Of a stretch of DNA of 64,000 bases, positions 36,069 through 45,376 are shown piece after piece. Positions within the stretch are counted from its first letter, which is position 1, and each line of letters opens with the position of its first letter. The notes under the pieces were generated by a model. The model searched no databases. It was given only the letters and a program-made list of their open reading frames with translations, and had not been told where the DNA came from. Origin of the DNA: Herbaspirillum sp. CF444. GTDB lineage: Bacteria; Pseudomonadota; Gammaproteobacteria; Burkholderiales; Burkholderiaceae_D. The stretch is taken from contig NZ_AKJW01000080.1 of assembly GCF_000282135.1 (NCBI RefSeq), forward strand, positions 1 to 64,000, in the 5' to 3' direction. The position numbers and the translations under genes are program-made.

Positions 36069-36767
36069 ATGTCTCTGAAAAATTTTAAAGTACTCACATT
36101 TGATGTCGTCGGTACGCTCATCGACTTCGAAGGCGGCATGCTGGCCTATCTGCGCAAGGCGGTACCGGATAGCAAAATCACCGATGAAGAATTCCTTGCG
36201 GCTTACCGCGGCGCCCGGGCGGACGGCAACACCGGTTGGTATCCGGACGATCTGGAACGCTGCTGGCACGTGATCGCTCCCGGACTGGGCTTGCCGGATT
36301 CGGCGGCACTGGCAACCGGCCTGCGCGATTCGGTCGCCGACTGGCCGGCCTTTCCGGATTCGGTCGCGGCGCTACAGCGTTTGCGCAAGCATTTCAAACT
36401 GGTCACCATGACCAATGCACAAAGCTGGGCGCTCAAGCATTTCTCGGCGACGCTGGGCGAGCCGTTCGACATGCTGCTGAGCTGCGACGACGCACTCTGC
36501 GAAAAACCTGATCCACGCTACTTCGCCTATGCGCGCGGCCGCTTTGAAGGCGCCTGGGGTTATCTGCAAGCCGACAATCTGCATGTCGCGCAAAGCCAAT
36601 ATCATGACATCGGCGTATCCAAGAGCCTGGGCATCACCACCTGCTGGATCGAGCGCCGCCACGACAAGAAGAGTTCGGGCGGCACCATCGAATCCGAACA
36701 CACCGTCCCCGACTATCACTTCCACACGCTGGCGGCGCTTGCCGACGCGGTCGAAGCCGGCAAGTGA
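36069..36767 (+). CDS. HAD-superfamily hydrolase, haloacid dehalogenase type II-like (second copy)
   Basis: The start at 36069 (MSLKNFKVLTFDVVGTLIDF) aligns with the other HAD protein; the frame extends upstream with a signal-like stretch, but that would begin at a GTG with no ribosome site. The 232-residue protein has Asp12 in DVVGT, TMTNAQ for motif II, CEKPDPRYF for motif III and HVAQSQYHDI for motif IV. It lacks the SSN triad of true haloacid dehalogenases. Its stop codon lies in the first unit of a 10-bp tandem repeat. Confidence 0.76.
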   Translation: MSLKNFKVLTFDVVGTLIDFEGGMLAYLRKAVPDSKITDEEFLAAYRGARADGNTGWYPDDLERCWHVIAPGLGLPDSAALATGLRDSVADWPAFPDSVAALQRLRKHFKLVTMTNAQSWALKHFSATLGEPFDMLLSCDDALCEKPDPRYFAYARGRFEGAWGYLQADNLHVAQSQYHDIGVSKSLGITTCWIERRHDKKSSGGTIESEHTVPDYHFHTLAALADAVEAGK

Positions 36768-36810
36768 GCGCAAGCAAGCACAAGTAAGCACAAGTAAGCA
36801 CAAGCAAGCA
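36761..36810 (+). repeat. Five tandem 10-bp repeats spanning a stop codon
   Basis: Units CAAGTGAGCG, CAAGCAAGCA, CAAGTAAGCA, CAAGTAAGCA and CAAGCAAGCA run head to tail. The first contains the HAD gene stop TGA. The array sits 27 bp in front of the cupin gene. Ten-base units are close to one helical turn. Confidence 0.85.
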
Positions 36811-36837
36811 CATCATCGACTCGACGAGACCATCCAC

Positions 36838-37197
36838 ATGAGCATCACCATCCTCTCTCAATCGGCCGTCATCGGCGGCCTGCAAGACCAGGGTACGCCC
36901 GCGCGTCCGCTTTCCTCGCCATTGCCCAGATTAAGCGGCATTGAAGTCGAGGTCGCCGGCGCGGGGGATAACCGCAGCGGCATCTGGGAATGCGAACCCG
37001 GCCAATTCGAACGTCAACTGGCCAACGCCGAAGTCATGCACATTCTGACCGGCGCCGGCACCTTTACGCCTACCGGCGGTATCGCCAGGGAGTTTCGCGC
37101 CGGCGATACGCTGTTTTTTCCGGCCAACACCACCGGTGCATGGCATGTGCGTGAAACCCTGCGCAAGGTCTATGTCGTCATGGCGCTGCCGGCATAG
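36838..37197 (+). CDS. Cupin-domain protein (DUF861-like)
   Basis: Starting at 36838 (MSITILSQSAVIGG), the 119-residue single-domain protein has the small-cupin pattern GIWECEPGQFERQL, EVMHILTGAGTFTPTGG and GDTLFFPANTTGAWHVRETLRKVYVV. This is the DUF861 type related to ureidoglycine aminohydrolase cupins, which usually bind a metal. Only one His is in the expected metal motif. It lies 70 bp after the HAD gene and is followed by a terminator, closing the first rightward transcription unit. Confidence 0.82.
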   Translation: MSITILSQSAVIGGLQDQGTPARPLSSPLPRLSGIEVEVAGAGDNRSGIWECEPGQFERQLANAEVMHILTGAGTFTPTGGIAREFRAGDTLFFPANTTGAWHVRETLRKVYVVMALPA

Positions 37198-37701
37198 ACC
37201 ACGCGGGCAATGTGTCTGCCCCAGCCATCGAAACGCGCCGGGTGCAGTCCTGCCGGCGCGTTTTTTTATTTGCATCAACGCGCGGCGTCGCCGTGTTTCA
37301 ACCAGAAAAATGCCATGGGCAACAACGATGCGATGCAACATGGCCGTTTTTGGAGTCACGCATCAGAACTGTGCGGCACGCCTTCATATAAGGCGAAAAT
37401 GGGTACGCGCGCACATGCGCTGTGCAGGCAGCAGAACATGCTGTCGCCAGCCGCGCAAAACACAGCTTCTCGTTCAGGCAAGCCCTATTTCCCTATATAA
37501 CGCAGGCCGGCCCGTGTTGTAATCTAGGCGTCACAAGGCGAGCTGAAAAGACAGCCGGCGATACCGTCACAGGCAACGTCGACAGCCCCGAAAACACACT
37601 GTGCGTACTGATGCAGATGAAGAGGCAATATCGCGGCACTTTCTTCACGCCGATATCTGCATTGTTGAACAACCTATTTTCATGCGAGCAGCACCCCCAT
37701 C
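37198..37701. other. Intergenic region with terminator and probable promoter of the second importer operon
   Basis: These 504 bp include the terminator at 37232-37266. A -10-like TATATA near 37491-37496 follows TTCAGG about 15 bp upstream and may serve the oxidase/importer operon. No coding sequence is recognised. The stretch 37310-37680 is less GC-rich than its neighbours. Confidence 0.45.
37232..37267 (+). terminator. Intrinsic terminator after the cupin gene
   Basis: AACGCGCCGG (37232-37241) pairs with CCGGCGCGTT (37253-37262) in a 10-bp stem with an 11-nt loop, running into seven Ts. It lies 35 bp after the cupin stop. Confidence 0.88.
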
Positions 37702-38994
37702 ATGAAGCTGGATTCCTACTGGACCGACTCTGCCCCCGCCTTCGCCTCTTCTGCCGGCGACCTGCCGGCACAGGTTGACGTTGCCGTCATCGGGGGCGGT
37801 TTCACCGGCCTGTCGGCAGCACTGGCGCTGGCCCGCCGCGGCGCCGTCGTCGCCGTGCTGGAAGCCGGCAACCGGGTCGCCGCGGAAGCGTCCGGACGCA
37901 ACGGCGGCCACGTCAATAACGGCCTGGCGGTCGATTATGCCGAGCTGGCCGCCAAGGTCGGTATCGAGCGGGCGCGCAACTGGTATCACGCCTTCGACGA
38001 TGCGGTCGATACCGTGGCCAACCTGATCAGGGAAGAACGGATCGACTGCGACTTCATGCGCCACGGCAAGCTTAAACTGGCCACCCGGCCGGGGCAGATG
38101 GAAATCTTGCAGCGCAATGCGCAACGTCTGATGGAGGACGGCGTGGATCAGGATGTCGAGATTCTGGATGCGGCGCGCGTGCGCGCCGAAATCCAGAGCG
38201 AGCGGTTTCATGGCGGCCTGCTGTACAAGCGTAGCGGCCAGATGCACATGGGACGCTTTGCCCACGGCCTGGCGACGGCAGCGCAACGCCATGGCGCACA
38301 GATTCACACCAATGCCGAAGTAAAACGCATCGAACGCCTGGGCGACGGCTATGCGCATCGCCTGCACACGGCGCGCGGCACGGTAGCGGCCAAACAGGTA
38401 TTGCTGGCTACCGGCGCCAGCCGGCATGGCAGTTACCGCAGCTTCGGCTGGCTGCGCCGGCGCCTGGTCCCGATCGGCAGTTTCATCGTCGTCACCGAGC
38501 CGCTCGGCGCAGAACGCGCCCACGCGCTGCTGGCAGAACAACGCACTTATGTCACGGTCGCCAATATCCATCATTATTTCCGCCTGACCGCCGACCATCG
38601 GCTGGTGTTCGGCGGTCGCGCCCGCTTCGCCATGTCCAGCCCGCAATCGGATGCCGCCAGCGGCGAAATCCTGCGCGCCGGGCTGGCCGAGACCTTCCCG
38701 CAACTGGGCCGGGTGCGCCTTGACTATTGCTGGGGCGGCCTGGTCGACATGACCCGCGATCGCCTGCCGCATGCCGGCGAACGCGACGGGCTGTATTACG
38801 CCATGGGGTATAGCGGCCACGGCACGCAAATGTCGGTCCACATGGGGCAGCGCATGGCCGCCGTGCTGGCCGGCGATGCCGCCGCCAATCCCTGGCGCGA
38901 TCGTGACTGGCCGGCCATTCCCGGTCATTTCGGCTCGCCCTGGTTCTTACCCGCCATCGGTTTGTATTACACACTCAAGGACAAGCTGGCCTGA
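37702..38994 (+). CDS. FAD-dependent amine oxidoreductase, PuuB/OrdL-like
   Basis: The 430-residue protein has the PuuB/OrdL pattern: a short N-terminal segment with SYW, the FAD fold VDVAVIGGGFTGLSAALAL, EASGRNGGHVNNG, a central HHYFRLTADHRLVFGGRA and the C-terminal YAMGYSGHGTQMS. Relatives oxidise gamma-glutamylputrescine or similar N-substituted amines to aldehydes with release of an amine. It opens the operon containing the second importer. The partner ligase PuuA is absent here, so the substrate is probably imported ready-made. Confidence 0.82.
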   Translation: MKLDSYWTDSAPAFASSAGDLPAQVDVAVIGGGFTGLSAALALARRGAVVAVLEAGNRVAAEASGRNGGHVNNGLAVDYAELAAKVGIERARNWYHAFDDAVDTVANLIREERIDCDFMRHGKLKLATRPGQMEILQRNAQRLMEDGVDQDVEILDAARVRAEIQSERFHGGLLYKRSGQMHMGRFAHGLATAAQRHGAQIHTNAEVKRIERLGDGYAHRLHTARGTVAAKQVLLATGASRHGSYRSFGWLRRRLVPIGSFIVVTEPLGAERAHALLAEQRTYVTVANIHHYFRLTADHRLVFGGRARFAMSSPQSDAASGEILRAGLAETFPQLGRVRLDYCWGGLVDMTRDRLPHAGERDGLYYAMGYSGHGTQMSVHMGQRMAAVLAGDAAANPWRDRDWPAIPGHFGSPWFLPAIGLYYTLKDKLA

Positions 38995-39052
38995 GCGGCC
39001 TGCGCGCCCTTTTAATGTCTTTTCAACCCATTGCCTTCAGGAGTAGCAAAAC

Positions 39053-40672
39053 ATGAGCGATAACAACAAGAAATTCGAAAGCCTCGTCGGTCCCGGCGAA
39101 AGCCTTCGCATGATGGAATCCCTGAAACGCGGCGCCAGCCGCCGCGACGTGTTGAAAATGCTGATGGCCGGCGGCATGCAGGCCACGCTGGCCGGCGGCC
39201 TCGCCAGCACCGCGTTGTCGGCCTATGCGCAGACGCCGCGCCGGGGCGGTCGCATCCGCGTCGGCGGCGATACCTCGGCAGTCACCGATACGCTCGATCC
39301 GGCCAAACAATCGAACAAGACCGACTATTGCCGCAGCACCATGCTGTACAACGGCCTGACCTCGCTGGACGGCTCGCTGACGCCGCAGCCGGCGCTGGCC
39401 GAGTCGTTCACCACCAAGGACGCCAAGATATGGGTGTTCAAGCTGCGCAAGGGCGTGGTGTTCCACGACGGCAAGGCGCTCACGCCGGCCGACGTCGTCT
39501 TTTCGCTGATGCGCCACAAAGACCCCGCCACTGCGTCCAAGGCCAAAACGCTGGCCGATCAGATCAGCAGCGTCAAGGCCAGCGGCCCGAACGAAGTCAC
39601 CGTCACGCTGGTCGCGCCCAACGCCGACTTGCCGGTCATCGTCGGCACCTTCCATTTCCATATCGTCAAGGACGGCACCACCGACTTCAACGCCGGGATC
39701 GGCACCGGTCCGTACAAACTCAAGGAATTCAAGCCCGGCGTACGTTCGGTGGTGGTGCGCAACGACGCCTACTGGAAACCGGGCAAGCCCTATCTGGACG
39801 AGATCGAGTTCATCGGCATCGGCGACGAAAGCGCCCGCGTCAATGCGCTGTTGTCCGGCGGCATCGACCTGGCCGCATCGCTCAATCCGCGCTCCATCGA
39901 GCGCGTCAAGGGCACCGCCGGCTATAGCATCTTCACCACGCAATCGGGCGCCTACAGCGACCTGATCATGCGCAAGGACCTCGGCCCCGGCGTCAATCCC
40001 GACTTTGCGCTGGCGATGAAGTATCTGTTCGACCGCGAACAGATGAAGAAGACCATCGCGCTGGATCATGCCGTCATCGCCAACGACCAGCCGATCGATC
40101 CGACCAACCGCTTCTATTTCGCCGGCTTGCCGCAACGCGGGTTCGACCTGGACAAGGCCAAGTTCCATCTGCAGAAATCCGGCGTAAGCGGCAAGATACC
40201 GGTAGTGGCGTCGCCGGCGGCAATGTATTCAGTGGATATCGCCCTGGTGCTGCAACAAAGCGCGCAACGCATCGGTCTCGATCTCGACGTCAAACGCATG
40301 CCGGCCGAAGGCTACTGGTCCAATCACTGGCTCAACAGCCCGGTCGGTTTCGGCACCGTCAATCCGCGCCCGAGCGCCGATGTGCTGCTGACGCAATTCT
40401 TCCAGTCGGACGCAACCTGGAACGAATCGCGCTGGAAGAATCCGAAATTCGATCAACTGCTCCTCAATGCGCGCGCCGAAATCGATTTCAACAAGCGCAA
40501 GCAGATGTATGCCGACATGCAGACCATGATTTCGCAAGAAGCCGGCATCGGCATCCCCATGTTCCTGGCCAGCGTCGATGGCCACGCTTCCAGGCTCAAG
40601 GGATTGGCGCCGATCCCGCTGGGCGGCCTGATGGGATATTCGTTTGCCGAAAACGTCTGGCTGGATGCGTAA
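39053..40672 (+). CDS. SBP_bac_5 substrate-binding protein with Tat signal (second copy)
   Basis: The 539-residue protein has a long leader with the twin-arginine motif SRRDVLKML (Arg30-Arg31) and likely cleavage after SAYA (about 59). The mature part contains VVFHDGKALTPADVVFSLMRH and DQPIDPTNRFYFAGLPQRG, stretches nearly identical to the protein at 31067-32695. A close, probably duplicated pair, each with its own permeases and ATPase. AGGAG lies shortly before the ATG. Confidence 0.88.
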   Translation: MSDNNKKFESLVGPGESLRMMESLKRGASRRDVLKMLMAGGMQATLAGGLASTALSAYAQTPRRGGRIRVGGDTSAVTDTLDPAKQSNKTDYCRSTMLYNGLTSLDGSLTPQPALAESFTTKDAKIWVFKLRKGVVFHDGKALTPADVVFSLMRHKDPATASKAKTLADQISSVKASGPNEVTVTLVAPNADLPVIVGTFHFHIVKDGTTDFNAGIGTGPYKLKEFKPGVRSVVVRNDAYWKPGKPYLDEIEFIGIGDESARVNALLSGGIDLAASLNPRSIERVKGTAGYSIFTTQSGAYSDLIMRKDLGPGVNPDFALAMKYLFDREQMKKTIALDHAVIANDQPIDPTNRFYFAGLPQRGFDLDKAKFHLQKSGVSGKIPVVASPAAMYSVDIALVLQQSAQRIGLDLDVKRMPAEGYWSNHWLNSPVGFGTVNPRPSADVLLTQFFQSDATWNESRWKNPKFDQLLLNARAEIDFNKRKQMYADMQTMISQEAGIGIPMFLASVDGHASRLKGLAPIPLGGLMGYSFAENVWLDA

Positions 40673-40714
40673 AGCGGCATGCCAATCATGCCAATACCCG
40701 CTTGAGAGCCTCAC

Positions 40715-41671
40715 ATGAATGTTGCCGTCTTCAAACTTCTCGGCCAGCGTCTGCTCATGGCGCTGTTATCGCTGCTGGCGGTATCGGTGGTTGTCTTTGC
40801 GATCACCTCGGTACTGCCCGGCGACGCTGCGCAGGAACAGCTGGGACAGGACGCCACGCCGGAAGCCCTGGCCGCCCTGCGTGCGCAGATGGGGCTCGAC
40901 ATACCGGCGCCGACACGCTACGCCCATTGGCTCGGCGGCATTGTCCGGGGCGATCTCGGCACCTCCAGCACCACGCAGATGCCGGTCAGCGAGCTGGTTG
41001 CCAGCCGTTTGCCCAATTCGCTGTTGCTGGCGGCCGTGACGGCCTTGTTTTCGGTGCCGATCGCATTGGCCTTGGGGATCGCATCGGCAATGTGGAAGGG
41101 TTCATGGTTCGACCGCATTGCCTCGGCCGGCTCGGTCGCCGTCGTGTCGGTGCCGGAGTTTCTGGTGGCGACGCTGGCGGTCCTGATTTTCGCGGTCAAG
41201 CTGCACTGGCTGCCGGCGCTGTCTTATGCCACCGATATCGAATCGCTGGGACAGATGCTCAAGGCCTTCGCCATGCCGGTATTCAGCCTGTGTTGCGTCA
41301 TCATCGCCTTGATGATGCGCATGACGCGCGCGGCCGTCATCGATCAACTGGAAGCGCCTTACATTGAAATGGTCAGCCTCAAGGGCGCCTCGCCGATGCG
41401 CACGGTGCTGGTGCATGCGCTGCCCAATGCAGTCGGCCCGATTGCCAATGCCATCGCGCTCAGCCTGTCTTATCTGCTGGGCGGCGTGATCATCATCGAA
41501 ACCATTTTCAACTATCCCGGCATCGCCAAACTGATGGTCGACGGCGTCTCCCAGCGCGACATGCCGCTGGTGCAAAGCTGCGCCATGATTTTCTGCATCG
41601 GCTACCTGGTGCTGGTCACGCTGGCCGATGTCTGCGGCATTCTCGCCAATCCGCGGCTGCGCCATCGTTGA
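40715..41671 (+). CDS. Dpp/opine-type ABC transporter permease (DppB-like, second copy)
   Basis: The 318-residue permease has exactly the same length as its paralogue at 30074-31030. It shares ITSVLPGDAAQEQLGQ, the EAA loop YIEMVSLKGASPMRTVLVHALPN and IETIFNYPGIAKLM. Six predicted helices. GAGAG stands before the ATG. It is preceded by its binding-protein gene and followed by the DppC-like gene. Confidence 0.9.
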   Translation: MNVAVFKLLGQRLLMALLSLLAVSVVVFAITSVLPGDAAQEQLGQDATPEALAALRAQMGLDIPAPTRYAHWLGGIVRGDLGTSSTTQMPVSELVASRLPNSLLLAAVTALFSVPIALALGIASAMWKGSWFDRIASAGSVAVVSVPEFLVATLAVLIFAVKLHWLPALSYATDIESLGQMLKAFAMPVFSLCCVIIALMMRMTRAAVIDQLEAPYIEMVSLKGASPMRTVLVHALPNAVGPIANAIALSLSYLLGGVIIIETIFNYPGIAKLMVDGVSQRDMPLVQSCAMIFCIGYLVLVTLADVCGILANPRLRHR

Positions 41672-41687
41672 AGGAAAGACCAACACA

Positions 41688-42614
41688 ATGAAGACCGATA
41701 CTTCTACGCCTCCAGCCACCTCCACCGCCGCCGGCGTCGACACCGGAAAAAGCGGCGGACTGCTCAGTTGCCTGCGTTGCCTGCGTTGCCTGCGCTGGCT
41801 CGCCGGTTTCGGCTGGAGCGGCCTGATCGGCCTGGCGATTCTGCTGTTCTGGATCGCCGCAGCGCTGTTTGGCTCGTCCATGCTCACACGCACGCTGGCG
41901 GCCGACAGCAACGTGCAAATCTTCGGCGCGATCAGCCGCGCGCACTGGCTCGGCACCGACTACCTCGGCCGCGACATGCTGATTCGCGTGATTGACGGCG
42001 CCAGCTATACCGTCGGCGTGGCCTTCGTGGCCACCCTGCTGGCCAGCGGCCTCGGTACGATGCTGGCGCTGTTCGCGGCGGCCAGCGGACGCTGGACAGA
42101 TAGCGTGCTGAGTCGCTCGCTCGATACCATCACCTCGATTCCCAGCAAGATGTTCGCCTTGATCATGGTGGCCGGCTTCGGTTCTTCGGTGACGATGCTG
42201 ATTGCCACCGCCACCATCATCTATGTTCCCGGCGCTTATCGCATCGCCCGTTCGATGGCGATCAACATCAATGCACTGGACTATGTCACGGTCGCCCGCC
42301 TGCGCGGCGAAGGCACGCTGTACGTCATGCGACGCGAGATCCTGCCGAACATTGTAGGCCCCATGCTGGCCGACCTCGGCCTGCGCTTCGTGTACATCGT
42401 GCTGCTGCTGGCCGGGCTGAGTTTTCTCGGTCTGGGAGTACAACCGCCGGCGGCCGACTGGGGTTCGCTGGTGCGCGAAAACATCGGTTCGCTGGCGAGC
42501 GCCAGCGCCGCCGTCATCGCCCCGGCACTGGCCATTGCCAGCCTGACCATTGCCGTCAACCTGGTCATCGACAACTTGCCGGGCCGCGCCCGGCGTGAAA
42601 CAGGAGTGAAGTAA
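41688..42614 (+). CDS. Dpp/opine-type ABC transporter permease (DppC-like, second copy)
   Basis: GGAAAG nine bases before the ATG at 41688 decides the start (MKTDTSTPPATSTAA). The 308-residue protein has a Thr/Ala/Pro-rich cytoplasmic N-terminus, then a triple CLR repeat, then WLGTDYLGRDMLIRVIDG and the EAA loop YVTVARLRGEGTLYVMRREILPN. Its stop shares one base with the next ATG (TAATG), coupling it to the ATPase gene. The N-terminus is longer than in the paralogue at 29196-30077. Confidence 0.9.
   Translation: MKTDTSTPPATSTAAGVDTGKSGGLLSCLRCLRCLRWLAGFGWSGLIGLAILLFWIAAALFGSSMLTRTLAADSNVQIFGAISRAHWLGTDYLGRDMLIRVIDGASYTVGVAFVATLLASGLGTMLALFAAASGRWTDSVLSRSLDTITSIPSKMFALIMVAGFGSSVTMLIATATIIYVPGAYRIARSMAININALDYVTVARLRGEGTLYVMRREILPNIVGPMLADLGLRFVYIVLLLAGLSFLGLGVQPPAADWGSLVRENIGSLASASAAVIAPALAIASLTIAVNLVIDNLPGRARRETGVK
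41768..41794 (+). repeat. Triple 9-bp in-frame repeat in permease gene
   Basis: TTGCCTGCG occurs three times head to tail, encoding CLR-CLR-CLR in the cytoplasmic N-terminus just before the first membrane helix. It keeps the reading frame, so copy number could vary without breaking the protein. Confidence 0.85.
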
Positions 42615-44239
42615 TGGGCGCCGCCGTCATCGTCAGGGATTTATGCATCACCGCAGGCGCGCAGACGCTGGTCGACAAGCTGAGCTTCGAGATTCATCCC
42701 GGCGAGGTACTGGCATTGATCGGCGAATCCGGTTCCGGCAAGACCACCACTGCGCTGGCCCTGATGGGTTTCGCCCGGCGCGGCTGTCAAATTTCCGGCG
42801 GCAGCGTGCACATCGGCGCAGTCGATGTCCTGCAAATGAGCGGGCGTCAGCAACGCGCGCTGCGCGGCCGCACCGTGGCCTATATTGCGCAGAGTGCGGC
42901 GGCCTCGTTCAATCCGTCGCGCACCATCCTGGATCAGGTCATCGAGCCGACCCGCATCCATCGGACCTGTACCCCGGCCGAAGCCAAAACCAAGGCGATT
43001 GCCTTGTTCCGCGAACTGGCGTTGCCCGATCCGGACACCATCGGCGAGCGCTATCCGCACCAGGTGTCAGGCGGCCAGTTGCAGCGCCTGATGGCCGCGA
43101 TGGCGCTGATTACCGATCCGGACCTGGTGATTCTCGACGAACCCACCACGGCGCTGGATGTCACGACGCAGATCGAAGTCTTGCGCGCGTTTCGCCGGGT
43201 GGTGCGCGAGCGCCGCGCCACCGCCGTCTATGTCAGCCACGATCTCGCCGTGGTGGCGCAGATGGCGGACCATATTCTGGTATTGCGCAACGGCCAGATG
43301 CGCGAACTCAATTCGACCAGGCAGATACTGGAAGCGCCCGTCAGCGACTACACCAAAAGCCTGCTGGCGGCAGCCCGGCCCACGCCGCGCGAAGCCGGCA
43401 AAGCAGCCGACAACTCGCAAGCGCTGCTTGATCTGCATCAAATCGCGGTTGGCTACGGTCCGCTCGATGCCCGCGGCGAACCGGCCAAACTGGTATTGCA
43501 AGACATCAGTCTGAAACTCTACCCCGGCCAGGCCATCGGCGTGATCGGCGAGTCCGGCTCCGGGAAAAGCACGCTGGCACGGGCGATTGCAGGCCTGCTG
43601 CCGCCTTGTCGCGGCACCATCTTGTTCAATGGACGCGAACTCAAACCGCGGCTGGCGCAACGCAGCAAGGAAGAGTTGCGACAAATCCAGATGGTGTTCC
43701 AGATTGCCGATACCGCGCTCAATCCGGCGCAAACCATCGAAGACATTCTGGCGCGGCCTCTGCAATTTTATAAGGGCCTGCGCGGCGCGGCGCTGCAACG
43801 ACGCATCCAGGAGTTGCTGGATCTGGTCAAACTGCCGCATACCGTCGCCAAACGCTTGCCGGGCGGCTTGTCCGGCGGCCAGAAACAGCGCGTCAACCTG
43901 GCCCGTGCCCTGGCCGCCGAACCCGACCTGATACTGTGCGACGAAGTCACTTCCGCGCTCGATACCGTGGTCGGCGCCGCCGTGCTCGACCTGATGGCAG
44001 AACTGCGACGCGAACTCAATGTCTCCTATCTCTTCATCAGCCATGACCTGCACACGGTGCGTGCCGTTTGCGATGAAATCGTCGTCATGCAACACGGCCG
44101 CAAACTGGATCAGGTAGCACGCGCCGACTACGACCGCGGCCCGCACCATCCGTATTACCAGCTGCTCGAACGCTCGGTGCCGGAATTGCGCCAGGGATGG
44201 CTCGACGAACTGGATCACACCCCCCCTTTAGCAACCTGA
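42614..44239 (+). CDS. Fused double ATPase of second Dpp/opine-type importer
   Basis: The 541-residue protein has two ATPase domains: GESGSGKTT at about 37-45 and GESGSGKST at about 312-320, with [12 protein letters not shown] / [12 protein letters not shown] signatures and [12 protein letters not shown] / [12 protein letters not shown] Walker B motifs. It parallels the 631-residue fusion at 27296-29191 but lacks that protein's long C-terminal tail and its cysteine cluster, ending soon after [19 protein letters not shown]. Confidence 0.9.
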   Translation: MGAAVIVRDLCITAGAQTLVDKLSFEIHPGEVLALIGESGSGKTTTALALMGFARRGCQISGGSVHIGAVDVLQMSGRQQRALRGRTVAYIAQSAAASFNPSRTILDQVIEPTRIHRTCTPAEAKTKAIALFRELALPDPDTIGERYPHQVSGGQLQRLMAAMALITDPDLVILDEPTTALDVTTQIEVLRAFRRVVRERRATAVYVSHDLAVVAQMADHILVLRNGQMRELNSTRQILEAPVSDYTKSLLAAARPTPREAGKAADNSQALLDLHQIAVGYGPLDARGEPAKLVLQDISLKLYPGQAIGVIGESGSGKSTLARAIAGLLPPCRGTILFNGRELKPRLAQRSKEELRQIQMVFQIADTALNPAQTIEDILARPLQFYKGLRGAALQRRIQELLDLVKLPHTVAKRLPGGLSGGQKQRVNLARALAAEPDLILCDEVTSALDTVVGAAVLDLMAELRRELNVSYLFISHDLHTVRAVCDEIVVMQHGRKLDQVARADYDRGPHHPYYQLLERSVPELRQGWLDELDHTPPLAT

Positions 44240-44254
44240 ACTCAGGGAAACGAA

Positions 44255-45343
44255 ATGACCAAGACATTCAAAATCGCACTGATCGCCGGCGACGGCATTG
44301 GCAAGGAAGTGATGCCGGAAGGCCTGCGCGTCGTCAAGGCCGCGGCCGCGCGCTTTGACATCGCGCTCGACTGCCGCGCCATCGAATGGGCCAGTTGCGA
44401 CTATTACGCTGCGCACGGCAAGATGATGCCGGATGACTGGAAAGACCAGCTGCAAGGCTTCGACGCGATCTACTTCGGCGCCGTCGGCTGGCCGGCCACC
44501 GTGCCCGACCACGTCTCCTTGTGGGGCTCGCTGCTGAAATTCCGGCGCGAATTCGACCAGTACATCAACCTGCGCCCGGTGCGCCTGTTCGAAGGGGTGC
44601 CTTGTCCGCTGGCAGGCCGCAAGGCCGGCGACATCGACTATTTCGTGGTGCGTGAAAATACCGAAGGCGAATACACTTCGCTGGGCGGCATCATGTACGA
44701 AGGCACCGACCGTGAAATCGTGATCCAGGAATCGGTGTTTTCGCGTCACGGTTCCGACCGCGTCCTGAAATACGCTTTCGAGCTGGCCGACAGCCGCCCG
44801 CGCAAGCATTTGACGGTGGCCACCAAATCCAACGGCATCGCCATCAGCATGCCATGGTGGGATGGTCGCGCCGATGCCGTCGGCAAGGGCTATCCGGAAG
44901 TCAAGGTAGACAAACAGCACATCGATATCCTGTCGGCGCGCTTCGTGCTGCAACCGACCCGCTTCGACGTCGTCGTGGCCAGCAATCTGTTCGGCGATAT
45001 CCTGTCCGACCTGGGGCCGGCCACCACCGGCACGATCGGCCTGGCCCCCTCGGCCAACCTCAATCCCGACCGCCGCTTCCCGTCGCTGTTTGAACCGGTG
45101 CATGGTTCGGCGCCGGACATCTACGGCAAGAACATCGCCAATCCGATCGCCATGATCTGGTCCGGAGCATTGATGCTGGATTTCCTGACACAGGGCCAAG
45201 GCGCCGGCCGCGCGGCGCACGATGCCATCGTCCGCGCCATCGAAGCCGCGCTGATCGAAGGCCCGCTCACGCCGGACCTGGGCGGCAAGGCCAGTACGAC
45301 CGAACTGGGCGTCGCCATCGCGCAACGCGTTGCGGCCGCCTGA
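44255..45343 (+). CDS. D-malate/tartrate dehydrogenase-type decarboxylating dehydrogenase (DmlA/TtuC-like)
   Basis: The 362-residue enzyme of the isopropylmalate/isocitrate dehydrogenase superfamily follows E. coli DmlA (YeaU) closely: ALIAGDGIGKEVMPEGLRV, EWASCDYYAAHGKMMPDDW, FDAIYFGAVGWPATVPDH and SNLFGDILSDLGPATTGTIG, with Asp/Lys/Tyr catalytic residues in the expected places. DmlA oxidises D-malate to pyruvate and CO2; TtuC acts on tartrate. In this operon it may process a hydroxy-dicarboxylate left after amine removal. Sixteen bases separate it from the ATPase gene. Confidence 0.88.
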   Translation: MTKTFKIALIAGDGIGKEVMPEGLRVVKAAAARFDIALDCRAIEWASCDYYAAHGKMMPDDWKDQLQGFDAIYFGAVGWPATVPDHVSLWGSLLKFRREFDQYINLRPVRLFEGVPCPLAGRKAGDIDYFVVRENTEGEYTSLGGIMYEGTDREIVIQESVFSRHGSDRVLKYAFELADSRPRKHLTVATKSNGIAISMPWWDGRADAVGKGYPEVKVDKQHIDILSARFVLQPTRFDVVVASNLFGDILSDLGPATTGTIGLAPSANLNPDRRFPSLFEPVHGSAPDIYGKNIANPIAMIWSGALMLDFLTQGQGAGRAAHDAIVRAIEAALIEGPLTPDLGGKASTTELGVAIAQRVAAA

Positions 45344-45376
45344 TCTCCTATCCAATATCGAGGAAACCGATCCATC

